This document shows, one piece after another, positions 1 to 10,449 of a stretch of DNA of 64,000 nt. How positions within the stretch are numbered: position 1 is the first letter of the stretch; every line of letters starts with the position of its first letter. The notes beneath the pieces are model-generated. The model was not told the origin of the DNA. It made no database searches and saw only the letters and a program-made list of their open reading frames with translations. The position numbers were made by a program, and so were the translations under genes. Location of the stretch: NCBI GenBank assembly GCA_963932145.1, contig OZ010577.1, positions 22,419,924 through 22,483,923 on the forward strand, given 5' to 3'. The stretch comes from Acanthosepion lycidas. Lineage: Eukaryota > Mollusca > Cephalopoda > Sepiida > Sepiidae.

Positions 1-440
1 TCCTGGGAAAAGTCACATATGCTTGCTTCTGATCTCTTTTACCTTTAGAGAAAATAAAAGGTTGTTTTCAAATGGCAGTGATAAAACCAGCGACAAATGG
101 AAAAATAAACAATTATGAAGATGGAAATGAAAATTTTATTCAGGAAAAATCTGGCTTGGGGAAAATGGCAAGAATTTCTGATTATTTCTTTTTAGATCCT
201 AAGCAAAGAAAATGACCTTCAAGAAGAACAAATGAAAGAAACAATTGAAAATATTCTCAATTAAATAATGTTGGTTTGATTCTGTGAAAACTAAAAAAAA
301 GTTTTAATATTTTTACTTCTAGTTTACTAAAGACAAACTCGTCTTTTACAAAATTTTTGATTAGTTTCTCATTTCATTTTATTTTTCTGGCTTTTTTTAA
401 AATCAAATTATTCATGTTGTTTTTACATTATACAACTGTT
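1..440. other. AT-rich DNA, no feature recognised
   Basis: Low-complexity A/T-rich sequence with no recognisable protein similarity, RNA gene or internal repeat. The short open frames here have no motif. Confidence 0.5.
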
Positions 441-530
441 AAGCAAATAATATGGATTGATTTGATTTTTACAGCTTATCATCCCTTTGTGGGTTATTTA
501 AATCCAAAACATATTTTGGATTTTAGGAGG
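440..530 (+). repeat. Dispersed repeat F, copy 1
   Basis: A stretch of about 90 bp recurs at 24065-24165 (plus) and, inverted, at 36655-36775. The shared core runs from a GGATTGATTTGATTTTT-like block through GGGTTATTTAAA to AACATATTTTGGATTTT. It abuts the left edge of the foldback at 525-1100. Coding potential is not evident; its class is unknown. Confidence 0.55.
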
Positions 531-1100
531 TCATGGTTAATTTGCAATGTAACACCCACACTCAGTATGCATTAAGAATTTCCAGTATACTTACAGTTAT
601 GTGTAATTGTACATGCTCCATTCAAATCTGGCTTGATAAATTTGATAAAATCTACTATTTTGGAGTTATTGACAGTGAAAGTTTGTATTCATTTGCATCA
701 CAAGCAGCCATTACTGGCGTTGTTTGCATACATTTGCTACAGAATAGCTATCAGTGTAGGTATCATTGTGCAAACTGAGCGTGTCTACATAAATAGTTCT
801 TGTGCGCAGTAATTGAGACAAATTTAGACAAGAAAAATTAGTTCCGTGCTTAGCTTTCCATAGTTTTCCGCATTTAGCTTTCTGTGCTAATGTATGCAAA
901 GAATGACAGTAACGGCTGCTGCCAACGATGTGAATGAATCCGAAATTTCACTGGTGATAACTCCAAAACAGTAGATTTTATTAAATTTATCAAGCCAGAT
1001 TCAAATGGAGCATGTATAATTACACATAAATGTAAGTATTCTGGAAATTTTTAATGTGGACTGAGTAAGGGTGTTACACTGCAAATTAACTGAGGTCACT
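525..1100. mobile_element. Long foldback (inverted-repeat) element
   Basis: The two halves are inverted copies of each other. The left arm (about 525-732) starts AGGTCATGGTTAATTTGCA and includes GTAACACCC; the right arm (about 885-1100) ends with GGGTGTTACACTGCAAATTAA and GAGGTCA. The arms are about 200 bp, imperfect but alignable end to end, around a loop of roughly 150 bp. No transposase frame is present, so it would be non-autonomous (MITE or foldback type). The family is not identified and no clear target-site duplication was seen. Confidence 0.75.
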
Positions 1101-1214
1101 TATAAAACCTGGTATTCAAAAGTGGTCTTTCAGTATGTATTAGAAATAAAGAATAAGCATTTGATAAGTTTTGAACTTATATACCATATTCTTAGAAAGT
1201 GATTTGACAGAAAA

Positions 1215-1625
1215 CTGCTGGTTAGTTTTAGTAGCTTAATTGGTAAAGTACCAGCAGTGTTACAGTTAACCACTGTTCCATGGTAAGTGCCTCAAAGGGA
1301 TTTCTTAAGCACAAGGTCAACAGAGTTGGGCTTGCAATGAGAACAGAATTTACTACATCAGTAAAAATTCTAGACATTTTTGCACTAATGCCTTTGGAAA
1401 AGGCATGAATTCATCTCTTCTTCCAACTATAGGTTAAATAGCAGAATAGACTGAGCTCTTTATTCTTGGATGGTAACAAGTCTAAACGAAAGGAAAAGAC
1501 TATAGAAGAGACAAGGAAGCCACTCTGCTATCTTTAGTCATGGCAATTTACAAATAATAAAGAAATCTGTGAAAAGTCATGATTACCAATATCCTGAAGA
1601 GACATGGCATTAAGAAAAAGCTAAT
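1215..1625 (+). mobile_element. tRNA-derived SINE (SINE G), copy 1
   Basis: The head has a good polymerase III A-box match (TAGCTTAATTGG at about 1232-1243), but its B box is eroded. The body matches other copies at 24345-24500 (minus), 39204-39433 (plus), 57480-57745 (minus) and 59868-60175 (plus), including a block reading TTAAATAGCAGAATAGACT-like sequence. The 3' tail has the ATCCTGAAGAGACATGGCA motif followed by an A-rich end. That tail is also found at the end of LINE D at 25149-25195. Confidence 0.7.
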
Positions 1626-1639
1626 AAATTAGCTTGTGA

Positions 1640-3155
1640 GTCGCTTTATGGTGAGCTCAAGTCTAGTTTTTATTCTTATTATATGCATTACTATTTAAAC
1701 CATCTTAGTTGTTACGCTCGCAATGCTTCAGCCATTGTAACCACTGGCCTAGAATTGGAACTTGGCTCTCCAAGCTGCAATCCATTAGACCACAGCACCT
1801 GATATTCCGAAGTGATCATCCATCTAGGGCAGTGTTTCCAAACTTTTGTTCTCTGGGCTGCATTTTTGGAATTAAAATTTGCTTGTGCCTCAAAAGATTT
1901 TATGTGATTAAAAGTACATTTAAAAATAAAATAAAATAAAATAAAAAAAAGAGAGAGGGTTAAAGAGAGATAGCTGTAAATTCAAAGTCAGAACATTATC
2001 ATTGATAACTCTCTCCTTCAATTTGCAGATCTTAGTTACTATATTTTTAATATTTGATATAACGCAAAAACATCACAATGATAAAATTGGTCAATAATTA
2101 TTTCTAACTATTTATACTGGGACTCATGAATGCAATTACAAATAAACTATAATGATGTTTTAAATTTTGAAATCATATTTATTTTTGGCATATGAACTTT
2201 TTGAAACTGTTTCTAAATTTTTGATTGTCTTTAAATCATTCCATCTCACCTGCTATTCTCTTCTGCCACACCTATCAGATGTGCAACTCTGTTTGGGAAC
2301 CAGTGATCTAGGGACTGACCAGAATATCCAGAAAAGCAAGTTTTTTAATTGCTTTTATCATTATTAATCTTATAGCATTTCCATGATCCAACACCACGTG
2401 GATATTCTTTCTGATTGGGATCTAAGTATAAATATATCTAAGCCAAGGTGTTTTCTTTAATAACAGTAATTTAAGAGTCAGTTCTTCAAGAAATTTCCAA
2501 GTCGATATTAGATAATCCTGGCAATAGCAACATTTCTATAGCCTAACTTCCCTCACGTTAATATATATTGGATCTTCACTAGAAATGCATTGTATTTATG
2601 TAGAAAATTTATATTTTCTATGTGGATATTTTTGGGATGCATGGATTCTTCAAAGAAAGGCCATTTTCCAACATGTTCCAATTTACTAACAAGATCTTGA
2701 CTGCTGAATCCAAAGTGAAGAGGTTTGTCACATCCTGACTTACAATCTGTTCTAAATGCCTCTTTTCTCATTTCCACAAAATGGATTGAGATCTTTAGAT
2801 ATTACCTGTAAGTGGGTTAATTATTTGGAGCCAAGAAGCTGTTCAATCATATGAAAAACTTCAAAAGCTGACTCTGAGGAATTGTGGTAATCTTTTCTGA
2901 TTAATCATGAGGCCATAGATGCATGGAAGCTTACTATGATGTTCGATTAACTGCTTCTATGTTTGCCTTGAAAAGTTATTTTTTTTATTCTTCTTCAGAA
3001 TCTGGGACAATTGTTTTCTGGTTGTTCTGATAAGATCTTTACATCCTTTAGACTACATATTGAGTCATAACGAAAGTTTGTAGCATTTTTAAGTAAATTT
3101 CAAACAATATTTACATATTTAAATAGATTTCTTCAACCATACATACTATGCTAAC
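1640..3155. other. AT-rich intergenic DNA, no feature recognised
   Basis: A/T-rich sequence with a short AAAATA-type run near 1920-1950. No protein motif, RNA gene or inverted repeat could be supported. The open frames at 1709-1939, 2167-2367 and 2553-2777 match nothing I recognise. Confidence 0.5.
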
Positions 3156-3159
3156 AATT

Positions 3160-3302
3160 TCTTTTCTCACACTACTCACTTGTGGAACTCCCTTTCAGCT
3201 CTATTCTTTCCAGCCAAATTTAATCTGTAAAAATTTAAATGCAATGTCAATCGCTATCTACTGTCTTCCTGATTACTCTTTTCTCTTCCCATTTATTAGT
3301 AA
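3160..3302 (+). pseudogene. LINE A 3' tail, upstream part split by a Helitron
   Basis: It matches the end of the LINE A C-terminal region seen at 56080-56250: a TTTCTTTTCTCACACT block, a TGTGGAACTC block and the AAATTTAAATGCAATGTCAATCGCTATCT block. The match stops exactly where the Helitron begins at 3303 and resumes at 4092. It is the last part of a 5'-truncated, non-functional LINE insertion. Confidence 0.75.
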
Positions 3303-4025
3303 CTAGCAGCATGGCCTGGTGTTGCCCGTGCTTGATTCAAAAATCGTATGACTCATACAGCAATTGCTATCACTTGACTTAAAATATTTTTGCCCTTCTT
3401 TGCCTTTAAAGGAGTGCCCTTTGCCATGCTGATGTTGCTACATCCCTTACTTCTAGCCTATCTCACACTGCAAATTTTTTCTAAGCTCTATACTAAACAT
3501 TAAATCTGTTACAAAAAAAGAACTAAATAAAATGAACACAAAATGATCAGCTTTAAAAAAGGGCTCGTAACTGGAAAAACCGAATGAAAAAAGAATGTTA
3601 ACAACAAATACTTTTTCACACCTAACCCAGTTCTGTGGAATCAGAATCAATGTTGAGTTTAAGCAAGCGAATGAGCCAATTGGAGTAAAGTGCCATGCAG
3701 ATTTAAATGAATGCAGTTATTGATTTTTTTGCATGCTAGTTAATATTCGTGTCAGCTGTTGGCTCTCACGCTGGCCAATAGAATCTTCCTGCCTATTCGT
3801 GGCAGCCAGCTATAGGCTCTCACTCTGGACAATAGAATATGGCTGCAAACTACATGAAAACTGCCGTAGAAGCATGAAAAAATCGATTATTTCCACTATC
3901 GATGGGAGTCGGGAAATGCTAAGTCGATCTTGGCCTTTCCGCTAACTTGGAGCATGTGCATGTAAATTTTGGTGCAAATCCGTCAAACATTGCGGCTGTG
4001 CATTTGTTACACACACACATCCTGG

Positions 4026-4069
<44 letters not shown>

Positions 4070-4091
4070 TCATGCCTTTTATAGATAGAGA
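3303..4091 (-). mobile_element. Non-autonomous Helitron, copy 1
   Basis: Read on the minus strand it begins TCTCTATCTATAAAAGGCA (at 4091) and ends CATGCTGCTAG (at 3303), fitting the Helitron rule of 5'-TC and 3'-CTRR. It is flanked by A on the 5' side and T on the 3' side, as expected for insertion between A and T. The last bases include a GC-rich GGGCAACxCxxGGCC stretch typical of the terminal hairpin zone. It is about 789 bp, has a TA array near the 5' end (4028-4060) and no Rep/helicase coding. A second copy lies at 30761-31510. Confidence 0.85.
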
Positions 4092-4184
4092 TGTATCTGT
4101 TTCTAATTCTGCCACACTCAGTAATCTCATCCGTTTTAGTGGCTTTATTACCTTGTATGGGGTGGAATCAATTAAAAAAAAATA
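4092..4184 (+). pseudogene. LINE A 3' tail, downstream part
   Basis: This is the continuation of the LINE tail interrupted at 3302. It carries the characteristic end GTGGCTTTATTACCTTG then GGGGTGGAATCA and an A-rich run, matching 56285-56335 and 19540-19585. Confidence 0.75.
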
Positions 4185-4189
4185 AATGT

Positions 4190-4845
4190 GCCATTTTGTT
4201 CAACTACCTTCCACCATTTTTGAGGCAGCTTCATGGTTCAATCTTCCCAGAACTTGGCTTCTTTCTAGGGGTCTTTTACAGACTTTCTAAGAATTGGAAT
4301 TTTTTTCATTCAGAGAATTTTGTAGGCATCAAAATAGATGTTAAACTGAAGATGCAAGTTCAGGTGAGTGCAGCAGATGTAGGAAGACATTTCAGGCAAG
4401 CTGTACCAATTTCGGCTGGGTCTGCAAAGAGAAAATGAGGTTTGGTTCTGTACTGATGGAAGATGACATTTTTCATTTTGCTAATTCCAGATGCTTTTCA
4501 TTGAATGCTGCCCTTTAATTGCTACTCGTCTAAATGCAATATCTGGTTTTCCTGAAAGTGTTTGTCATTTACAGTACCCTTCCAATTCCAACACACATAC
4601 AGTATCACTTTCTTTGGATGCAAACTGGCTTTTGGAATGGTTAATGGTGACATCATTTGTTTTCCACTGAAACTTTTTCATTTCACATTGTTGTAAACAT
4701 TGAATTTTCATTGCCAGTGGTTATTCTTTTCAAAAATAGGATGTGCTCCATTAATTTTTTTTCTTTAAATCAGAAGGTGTCAAAACATCAGAACAATCCA
4801 CTTATCTAAGTGTTTTCAAATGTCTTACAATACTCATATGAAATA
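4190..4845. other. Intergenic DNA, no feature recognised
   Basis: No coding or RNA feature could be supported. The open frame 4091-4438 begins in LINE tail sequence and has no recognisable domain. Confidence 0.45.
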
Positions 4846-4849
4846 TATG

Positions 4850-5165
4850 GATCTGTCTATATATCTGAGATGAGGTATTATGTACACTATTTACATTATT
4901 CAGACTATTGTCCTCATCTTTGTTGCCATATTTATCGCAACGTTTCAATCAATGTACACTCCAGCCTTCTTCAGGTGGTCGGAATGCCGAACTGAACCCT
5001 TTATTTTGCTCGCTGGGGTAGTTCCATGTGCCATGTCTAATGGGTGTCAGTTATCAGTTATCTCCTGTTAATTTTCCTCTCTAAGTTCTCCACTGCCTTT
5101 AACCAGGTATTGAACTCACAACTCTTTGGGTTCTGTCACTTGATCTAACCAACATCCTTAAGGAC
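4850..5165 (-). mobile_element. SINE E, minus-strand member of a head-to-head pair
   Basis: On the minus strand the tRNA-like head includes a B-box-like GAGTTCAATACC (complement of about 5104-5116). The 3' tail has the family signature CCTGAAGAAGGCTGGAG, then GAAACGTTG and GATGAGGACAATAGTC. The tail closely matches the inverted copy at 5215-5340. Confidence 0.7.
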
Positions 5166-5345
5166 ACATGGCACAGTGGATAATGGTGTTGGATCTAGAA
5201 CAGTCTACACCTGCGAGTGAAATAAAGGGTTCAGTTCGACATTCCAACCACCTGAAGAAGGCCAGAGTGTACATCATCCGAAACGTTGTGATAAATATGG
5301 CGACAAAGATGAGGACAATAGTCCGAATAATGTAAATAGTGAAAT
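5166..5345 (+). mobile_element. SINE E, plus-strand member of a head-to-head pair
   Basis: The head contains TGGCACAGTGG (about 5169-5179), a near-consensus A box. The body has GTGAAATAAAGGGTTCAGTT, and the tail has CACCTGAAGAAGGCCAGAG, CGAAACGTTGTGATAA and GATGAGGACAATAGTCCG. It is divergently arranged with the minus copy at 4850-5165, making a roughly 490 bp inverted structure. Confidence 0.75.
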
Positions 5346-5720
5346 ATGTGGAGTATCATCACATTTCCTGACTGATTCGTTCTCTTTTGCTCAGGGTATA
5401 CTGATTTTAATGAAATCCTGCCAGAGAGTGTAAATTTTTCTTTAAGAAGATTTCTCAAATAATTCAGTCTGGTAGATGAAAATAAATATGCTGTTTAATA
5501 AATAAATGGAGCATCTACTCAGATATGGGTATCCACTAAAAATAATGTTTAAAGTGATAAAGGATGCCTGGGAATATGTATCAGTTAAAGGTTAAAATAT
5601 GATACAAACAGTAAGCATGAGAATATGGGAACAAAGAACTTATAACTTTGAATATTTCATTGTAATAAAGCCACTAAGATACAGTTACATCTAGCAATTT
5701 CAGTTACCAATCTCATACTT
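5346..5720. other. Intergenic DNA, no feature recognised
   Basis: AT-rich; no feature could be supported. Confidence 0.45.
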
Positions 5721-5724
5721 ATTT

Positions 5725-6075
5725 AAAAATCAATTCACCGCCAAGCAAGACAATAATGCCAATAAGACACAAGGGGTATTGGAAGTGTAAAATTACTTTA
5801 GAAAGAACCAGAAAACCAATCCTAAACCGAAAACAAGGGATAAAACTCTATTTCTGTTCAAAAGACAGTGGAGGAGTGTGAACTTAATGATAGACAAACC
5901 TATCTACTCCTATTGAGGAAAAAAAAATGAATAAATAGTATAAATTTCAGAGTTTAGGTGGACATGTTAAAAGTATAGAGTTGAGGTAGAATTTTTGAAG
6001 GGACCTGCACTTAAAATTGTAAAGTCAAGATACCAAAGGGGGAAGCTCATCAGAATAGATTTTAAGAGAGTAATG
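5725..6075 (-). pseudogene. LINE A tail (minus), interrupted by repeat D
   Basis: The plus strand reads CACCGCCAAGCAAGACAATA then AATGCCAATAAGACA, the complement of the LINE A terminal block. The match is broken at about 5811-5935 by repeat D, then resumes at about 5950-6075 (AAAGTCAAGATACCAAAG and GAAGCTCATCAGAATAG). It is a decayed, 5'-truncated copy with no open frame. Confidence 0.55.
5811..5935. repeat. Dispersed repeat D, copy 1
   Basis: About 120 bp recurs at 18530-18662. Shared blocks are ACTCTATTTCTGTTCAAAAG versus CCTCTACTCCTGTTCAAGAG, GGAGGAGTGTGAAC versus GGAGGAGTATGGAC, and CCTATCTACTCCTA versus CATATCTACTCCTA. The class is unknown. Confidence 0.55.
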
Positions 6076-6079
6076 TAGT

Positions 6080-6405
6080 AATGTTTCTTAGTATTACTGT
6101 ATTTTTCTGTATGTGTTTTAGGAGAATCCACTTAAAAAGAGGAAGGGAAGAATTCTATTGTCATATATTGTTAAGTTCATGATATTGTTTAAAAATTATA
6201 CTTAATCAACAATGTATTATTTTTAGAAAAACTGTTTTCTTATTGTCAAATGGTTTCTGGGAGGTTGGAAATCCTGTTTACATGATGCAGTGTGACCTTT
6301 GACTTATTCCAACTTTGGTTAATAATTCCTTCCAAATTAAGTTTTTGCTGGTTTTGTTTTTTAATTTTTATTTTTAATTCTCCTTTTGACATTTGAAAAT
6401 TATTG

Positions 6406-6439
<34 letters not shown>

Positions 6440-8600
6440 ACCAAAGGCCAATTATTTCCATTTGAGGATATTTTCTAAAAACATAAGCATATGTAAAATG
6501 TTAAAAGTGGGTTTTGGTAAAGAAAATAAAGTATGAATTAACAGAAAGTTTATTTGGAATTTTGTTTTTTTTTCAGTTATTAGGATTTTATACAGTTTAT
6601 TATTTTTATTTTTAAATTCTAAGCAAAGCATTTTTAATTGTAGGTCATTGTTTAATTTTTTTATGCTACTGTTAACTCAAAACAAGACTCAAGAGCTACT
6701 CAAGGTTGAGGATTACTCAATGATATTGTTGCATAACGAGAGGAAGAAAAAAGTGCATATTATGAGCATATAATGTAATAAACTGAGAGTTTGTACACCA
6801 TAATGCAGAGCTGATAATTATATATCAATAATCTCATTACTACAAGGAAAATCACAAATGTCATAATTAATATTACTGTAATCTTTTGTGTATAGATCAC
6901 AAAGGAATATAAGATGTAGTTAAAAAGTTTATTATCCTGCATAAAAAACATCTGATTTTAGAACAAAAAAAAATGACCAAAATGTGTGAAAAAGGAAGAG
7001 CTTAAAAATGAAAATAAAACAATGAAAAAATAATAAAATAAAAAAATAAAAATAATTTATAAATTTATATTTATTTATAAATTATAAATAACTATATATA
7101 AAATATGATATAAAATAATTTACAAATAATAAAAATAAAACAAAAAATATTAAATAAAAAATGAAAAAAATAAAAAAATGAAAAAAATAAAAAAATTGTG
7201 TGAAAAATATAAGATGCAGTTAAATAGCTTATTATCCTGCATAAAACACATTTGATTTTAGAGCCCCCAAAAAGGCCTAAATGTGTGAAAAAGGAAGAGC
7301 TAAAAAATGAAAATAAAAAAAATACCTTGAACATTTTGTGCATTTCTGTGATTGGTTATTTGCAAATGTTTCTAAAGGTGTTTGTTGTAAAACAGTCATT
7401 AATTGCCTTTCAATAAAAAAATTCTTTTTGATGATTTTTATTTTGAAATTATGCATCATATTATATTTTTTTTTTATCTTAAGTTAAATAATATTTTTAT
7501 ACCTTTGAATAACTTCCAAACTTTCATATATATCTAGACTCAACAAAATCAGGTAAAAATTATGGAATCTTATGGGACTTAAAGAAAGCTAATGAAAGAT
7601 TTAGTTCCCTAATGTTGCAATAAACCATCAGATATATATTATCTCTCCAATAAACAAATACATCCAATTTGAGTCCAGGAAAAAAAGGGATTGAGCTGTA
7701 AACTAAAGTATAAGATGCAACAGACTTTTAGACATGGTTTTGGATGAAAAAATGGTACTTATAGATTTTAGTATTTTAGTTGATTGTTTTGAATTGCTGT
7801 CTTCCAAAAAAATAATAAACACCTCAATTTTAATAAAATTTTTAATAAAATCATCATACATGTATTTTTTTTTTAACTAAATTTTACCTCATACAAGTCT
7901 ACAAGGGCCAAAGGTCGTACTCAGTTAAATCCAACTATACAGCCATTCCTAAATTTTACCAACTGTCTAATACATTAACATCTTTATTTCATACACTCAT
8001 ATTATTAGTTATAACATATTTTTTAATTTCATAAATTTCAAATATTAATTTTTTGACTCATATTTCTTTCATCCTCAATTCATGTGATATTTATCACAAA
8101 TATAGCAATTAATAAAAATCAATAATGCTTCATGTAATAATAAATTCATGATAATACTAGATAAAAATGAATAATAAAACTGATTCATCTGATAATAAAT
8201 TCATATTACGAATTAAAAATTAGTAATTGACAAGGCTTTATGTAAAACATAAATAAAATGTCACTGAAAACTAAAAAACGTATGGTTCATCCCTTAATGA
8301 CCAAGATAACAACAAACTTACACAATAATCATCAAGAAAATATAAAAGGATATAACAATTTTCCCATCAATAATTTGTCCTATTCAATAGCCTTTAGAAT
8401 AACACCATAATTTTTAGTGTCCTCCATGGTTTGCCTTGACTTTTACAGCTATCCTGAAGAATATTTTGAAACGTAAGGATGTTTTTTTACTTCTGTTTAT
8501 AAACAAACATTGCAAATAAAATCTTTACATTTAGCTTGATAAAGTCAATCAGAGGATGAAACGCAGTTGTAAAGAAATGTTTTCCTTTTGTCTTTATTGC
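6080..8600. other. Very AT-rich DNA with simple-sequence tracts
   Basis: Long A/T-rich sequence containing a TA/T run (6408-6440), an AAAT/AAAAT-rich block (7000-7200) and one short internal duplication: GTTAAAAAGTTTATTATCCTGC near 6918 and GTTAAATAGCTTATTATCCTGC near 7218, each followed by similar A-rich sequence. No coding feature could be supported. Confidence 0.5.
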
Positions 8601-8639
8601 CTTTTTACACATATATTTTATCTATATCTGAATTTTTAA

Positions 8640-8690
<51 letters not shown>
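8640..8690. repeat. CA/TA microsatellite
   Basis: A CA run grading into a TA run, directly abutting the left arm of the foldback at 8692. Confidence 0.9.
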
Positions 8691-8691
<1 letters not shown>

Positions 8692-8698
<7 letters not shown>

Positions 8699-8834
8699 GG
8701 CTCAAACACTAATATTCCATGGTTATAATTTATTACATTGGAATCATAATCACGATCCAAATGATTTGTATCTTGAATACAATTCCAATGCAATAAATTA
8801 TAACCATGCAATATTAGTGTTTGAGCCTTTTATA
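8692..8834. repeat. Short foldback with 53 bp arms
   Basis: The left arm 8692-8744 and right arm 8782-8834 are inverted copies that differ at only two positions, with a 37 bp loop. The arms start TATAAAAGGCTCAAACAC and end CATTGGAAT. A TA-rich flank lies on both sides. The single-stranded form would make a long stable hairpin. It may be a MITE remnant or a hairpin RNA source; there is no coding. Confidence 0.85.
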
Positions 8835-8894
8835 TTATATTCTTACTCTGTCCTGGACATTGAGTTCTACATAGATTCTATCCTCTTGGAATTT

Positions 8895-9033
8895 ATTTAT
8901 ATATATATTGACCACTAATATTATCTATATATATATATATATATATATATTGACCACTAATATTATCTATATATATATATATATATTGACCACTAATATT
9001 ATCTATATATATATATATTGACCACTAATATTA

Positions 9034-9072
<39 letters not shown>
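8895..9072. repeat. Composite minisatellite with TA spacers
   Basis: The invariant block TTGACCACTAATATTATCTA occurs four times (near 8908, 8950, 8987 and 9018), separated by TA runs of variable length. The TA spacer length, not the block, differs between units, so the array looks like an expanding TA microsatellite duplicated together with its flank. Confidence 0.85.
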
Positions 9073-9074
<2 letters not shown>

Positions 9075-9079
9075 ATATT

Positions 9080-10040
9080 AGATATCCACATATGCTTTTT
9101 ACATTATATAAATATTGAACAACAAAAATGAAAAGAACAACAAAATTTTCAGTTACTCCTGCAACTTTTGTCAGTGTCTGGTAGAGAGTTTATTTTGAAG
9201 AAGTAAGATTCAGTATTAAGCACTTATGAAAGTTGCAAAAACAACCAAAAATTTTGTGATTCACAGAAAAATTTTATTGTCAGCTAAATACAAACTATAT
9301 AAAAACATTTTTATCATCCAATATATGGAATTAAAACTATGTGTAAACTGGATATGGTTGCCTATTTTACTGCTTTTGGTGTCATGAGTTTAACCCTATT
9401 CTGTGTCAATCTGTGGCATGCTTCTGAACAGGAATGATGGGTTTCCCTTTGTCTGGTTTTTGCCGATTACTTAATAAGAAAGAACAGTTTTGTTTTGTTT
9501 CGTTTCGAGGAAAACTCTCTGAAATTGTTGCAATGCTTCATGCAGCTTCAGCTAAAACACAAGCAGACAAGTATCATTTGTGTCTCAAATTTTATGAAAT
9601 GTTACCACAAAATCTTTGAACATGCTGATATGATAAAAAACTTGAAGTTCACCATACAATGTTTAAAGATCATTGTTGCACCACTGACAAGAAATCTGAA
9701 ATTACTTGTTTGTGTCAGAGTTTTTATCATTGAATGTTAATAGAAGAATTTCAAATGAAACAAATTTGTGAAAAATTTATACCGTGTTTGCTCATAGAGG
9801 ATTAGAAATAGACTTATTGGAATGTATGCCATGATTTGAAGGAAATGCATGAAATGCCCCATAGTTTCCTTCCAAACTTGTTTTGTTCTGCGTACTCATT
9901 GTGAAGATGAGGAAAAACTGGATGAAATCTGACAGAATGGAAATATATGACAATTTGGAAAAATTTAGCTTGACATGTTTTGCCATTAATCCAGCAATAT
10001 CAGAATAACAAAATACCCTGACAAAACATATCAAGTTGAA
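9080..10040. other. Intergenic DNA with possible decayed coding trace
   Basis: A tRNA-like B-box (GAGTTTAACCC near 9387) suggests an eroded SINE head at 9360-9420. From 9434 to 10030 there are alternating short plus-strand frames that read like one frame-broken protein, but I could not assign it to a family. Confidence is low. Confidence 0.3.
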
Positions 10041-10140
10041 TTTTTCCAGTTTGTTTTATATATATATATATGAAAGAGGTATCAGTTTGATACAGGTGGA
10101 TGAATAAAGATACAGTTGTATATAAAATACATGCATGTGC

Positions 10141-10288
10141 TCACATAAGTATGACCCATAGATTCTTTCTAAATTTGTGCCAGATTTCAGCTAGTCTCTG
10201 TAGTCCGTTGACTTACAGATGCTTATAGGTAGTTACTACCTATAGTGTAGTCGCTCATGGGGGTGACAGGTTATTCCATTACATCATA
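10141..10288 (+). repeat. Dispersed repeat I, copy 1
   Basis: About 140 bp is the inverted copy of 23500-23630. Shared blocks are TAGTCCGTTGACTTACAGAT, GTTACTACCTATAG, and GGTGACAGGTTATTCC followed by ATTACATCA. In the other copy it directly follows a LINE D fragment. Its nature is unknown. Confidence 0.65.
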
Positions 10289-10344
10289 AATGTTTTTAAA
10301 GATTTTGTTTATATTTGAAATCAAAATTATTTCTCATGTTATAA

Positions 10345-10445
10345 CTAAATGCTTATTCTTGTCTGAATTTCTAAGATAAAAATTATCATAATAACAACAA
10401 AGATGAGGACCATAGTCCACATGTAAATAGTATAAATAATAAATG
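10345..10445. repeat. Inverted fragment of SINE E tail
   Basis: At 10385-10440 the sequence carries the SINE E tail motif (AACAAAGATGAGGACCATAG then GTAAATAG). At 10345-10385 the SINE E 3'-flank motif appears inverted (CTTGTCTGAATTTCT). It is a short rearranged remnant. Confidence 0.5.
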
Positions 10446-10449
10446 CTTC

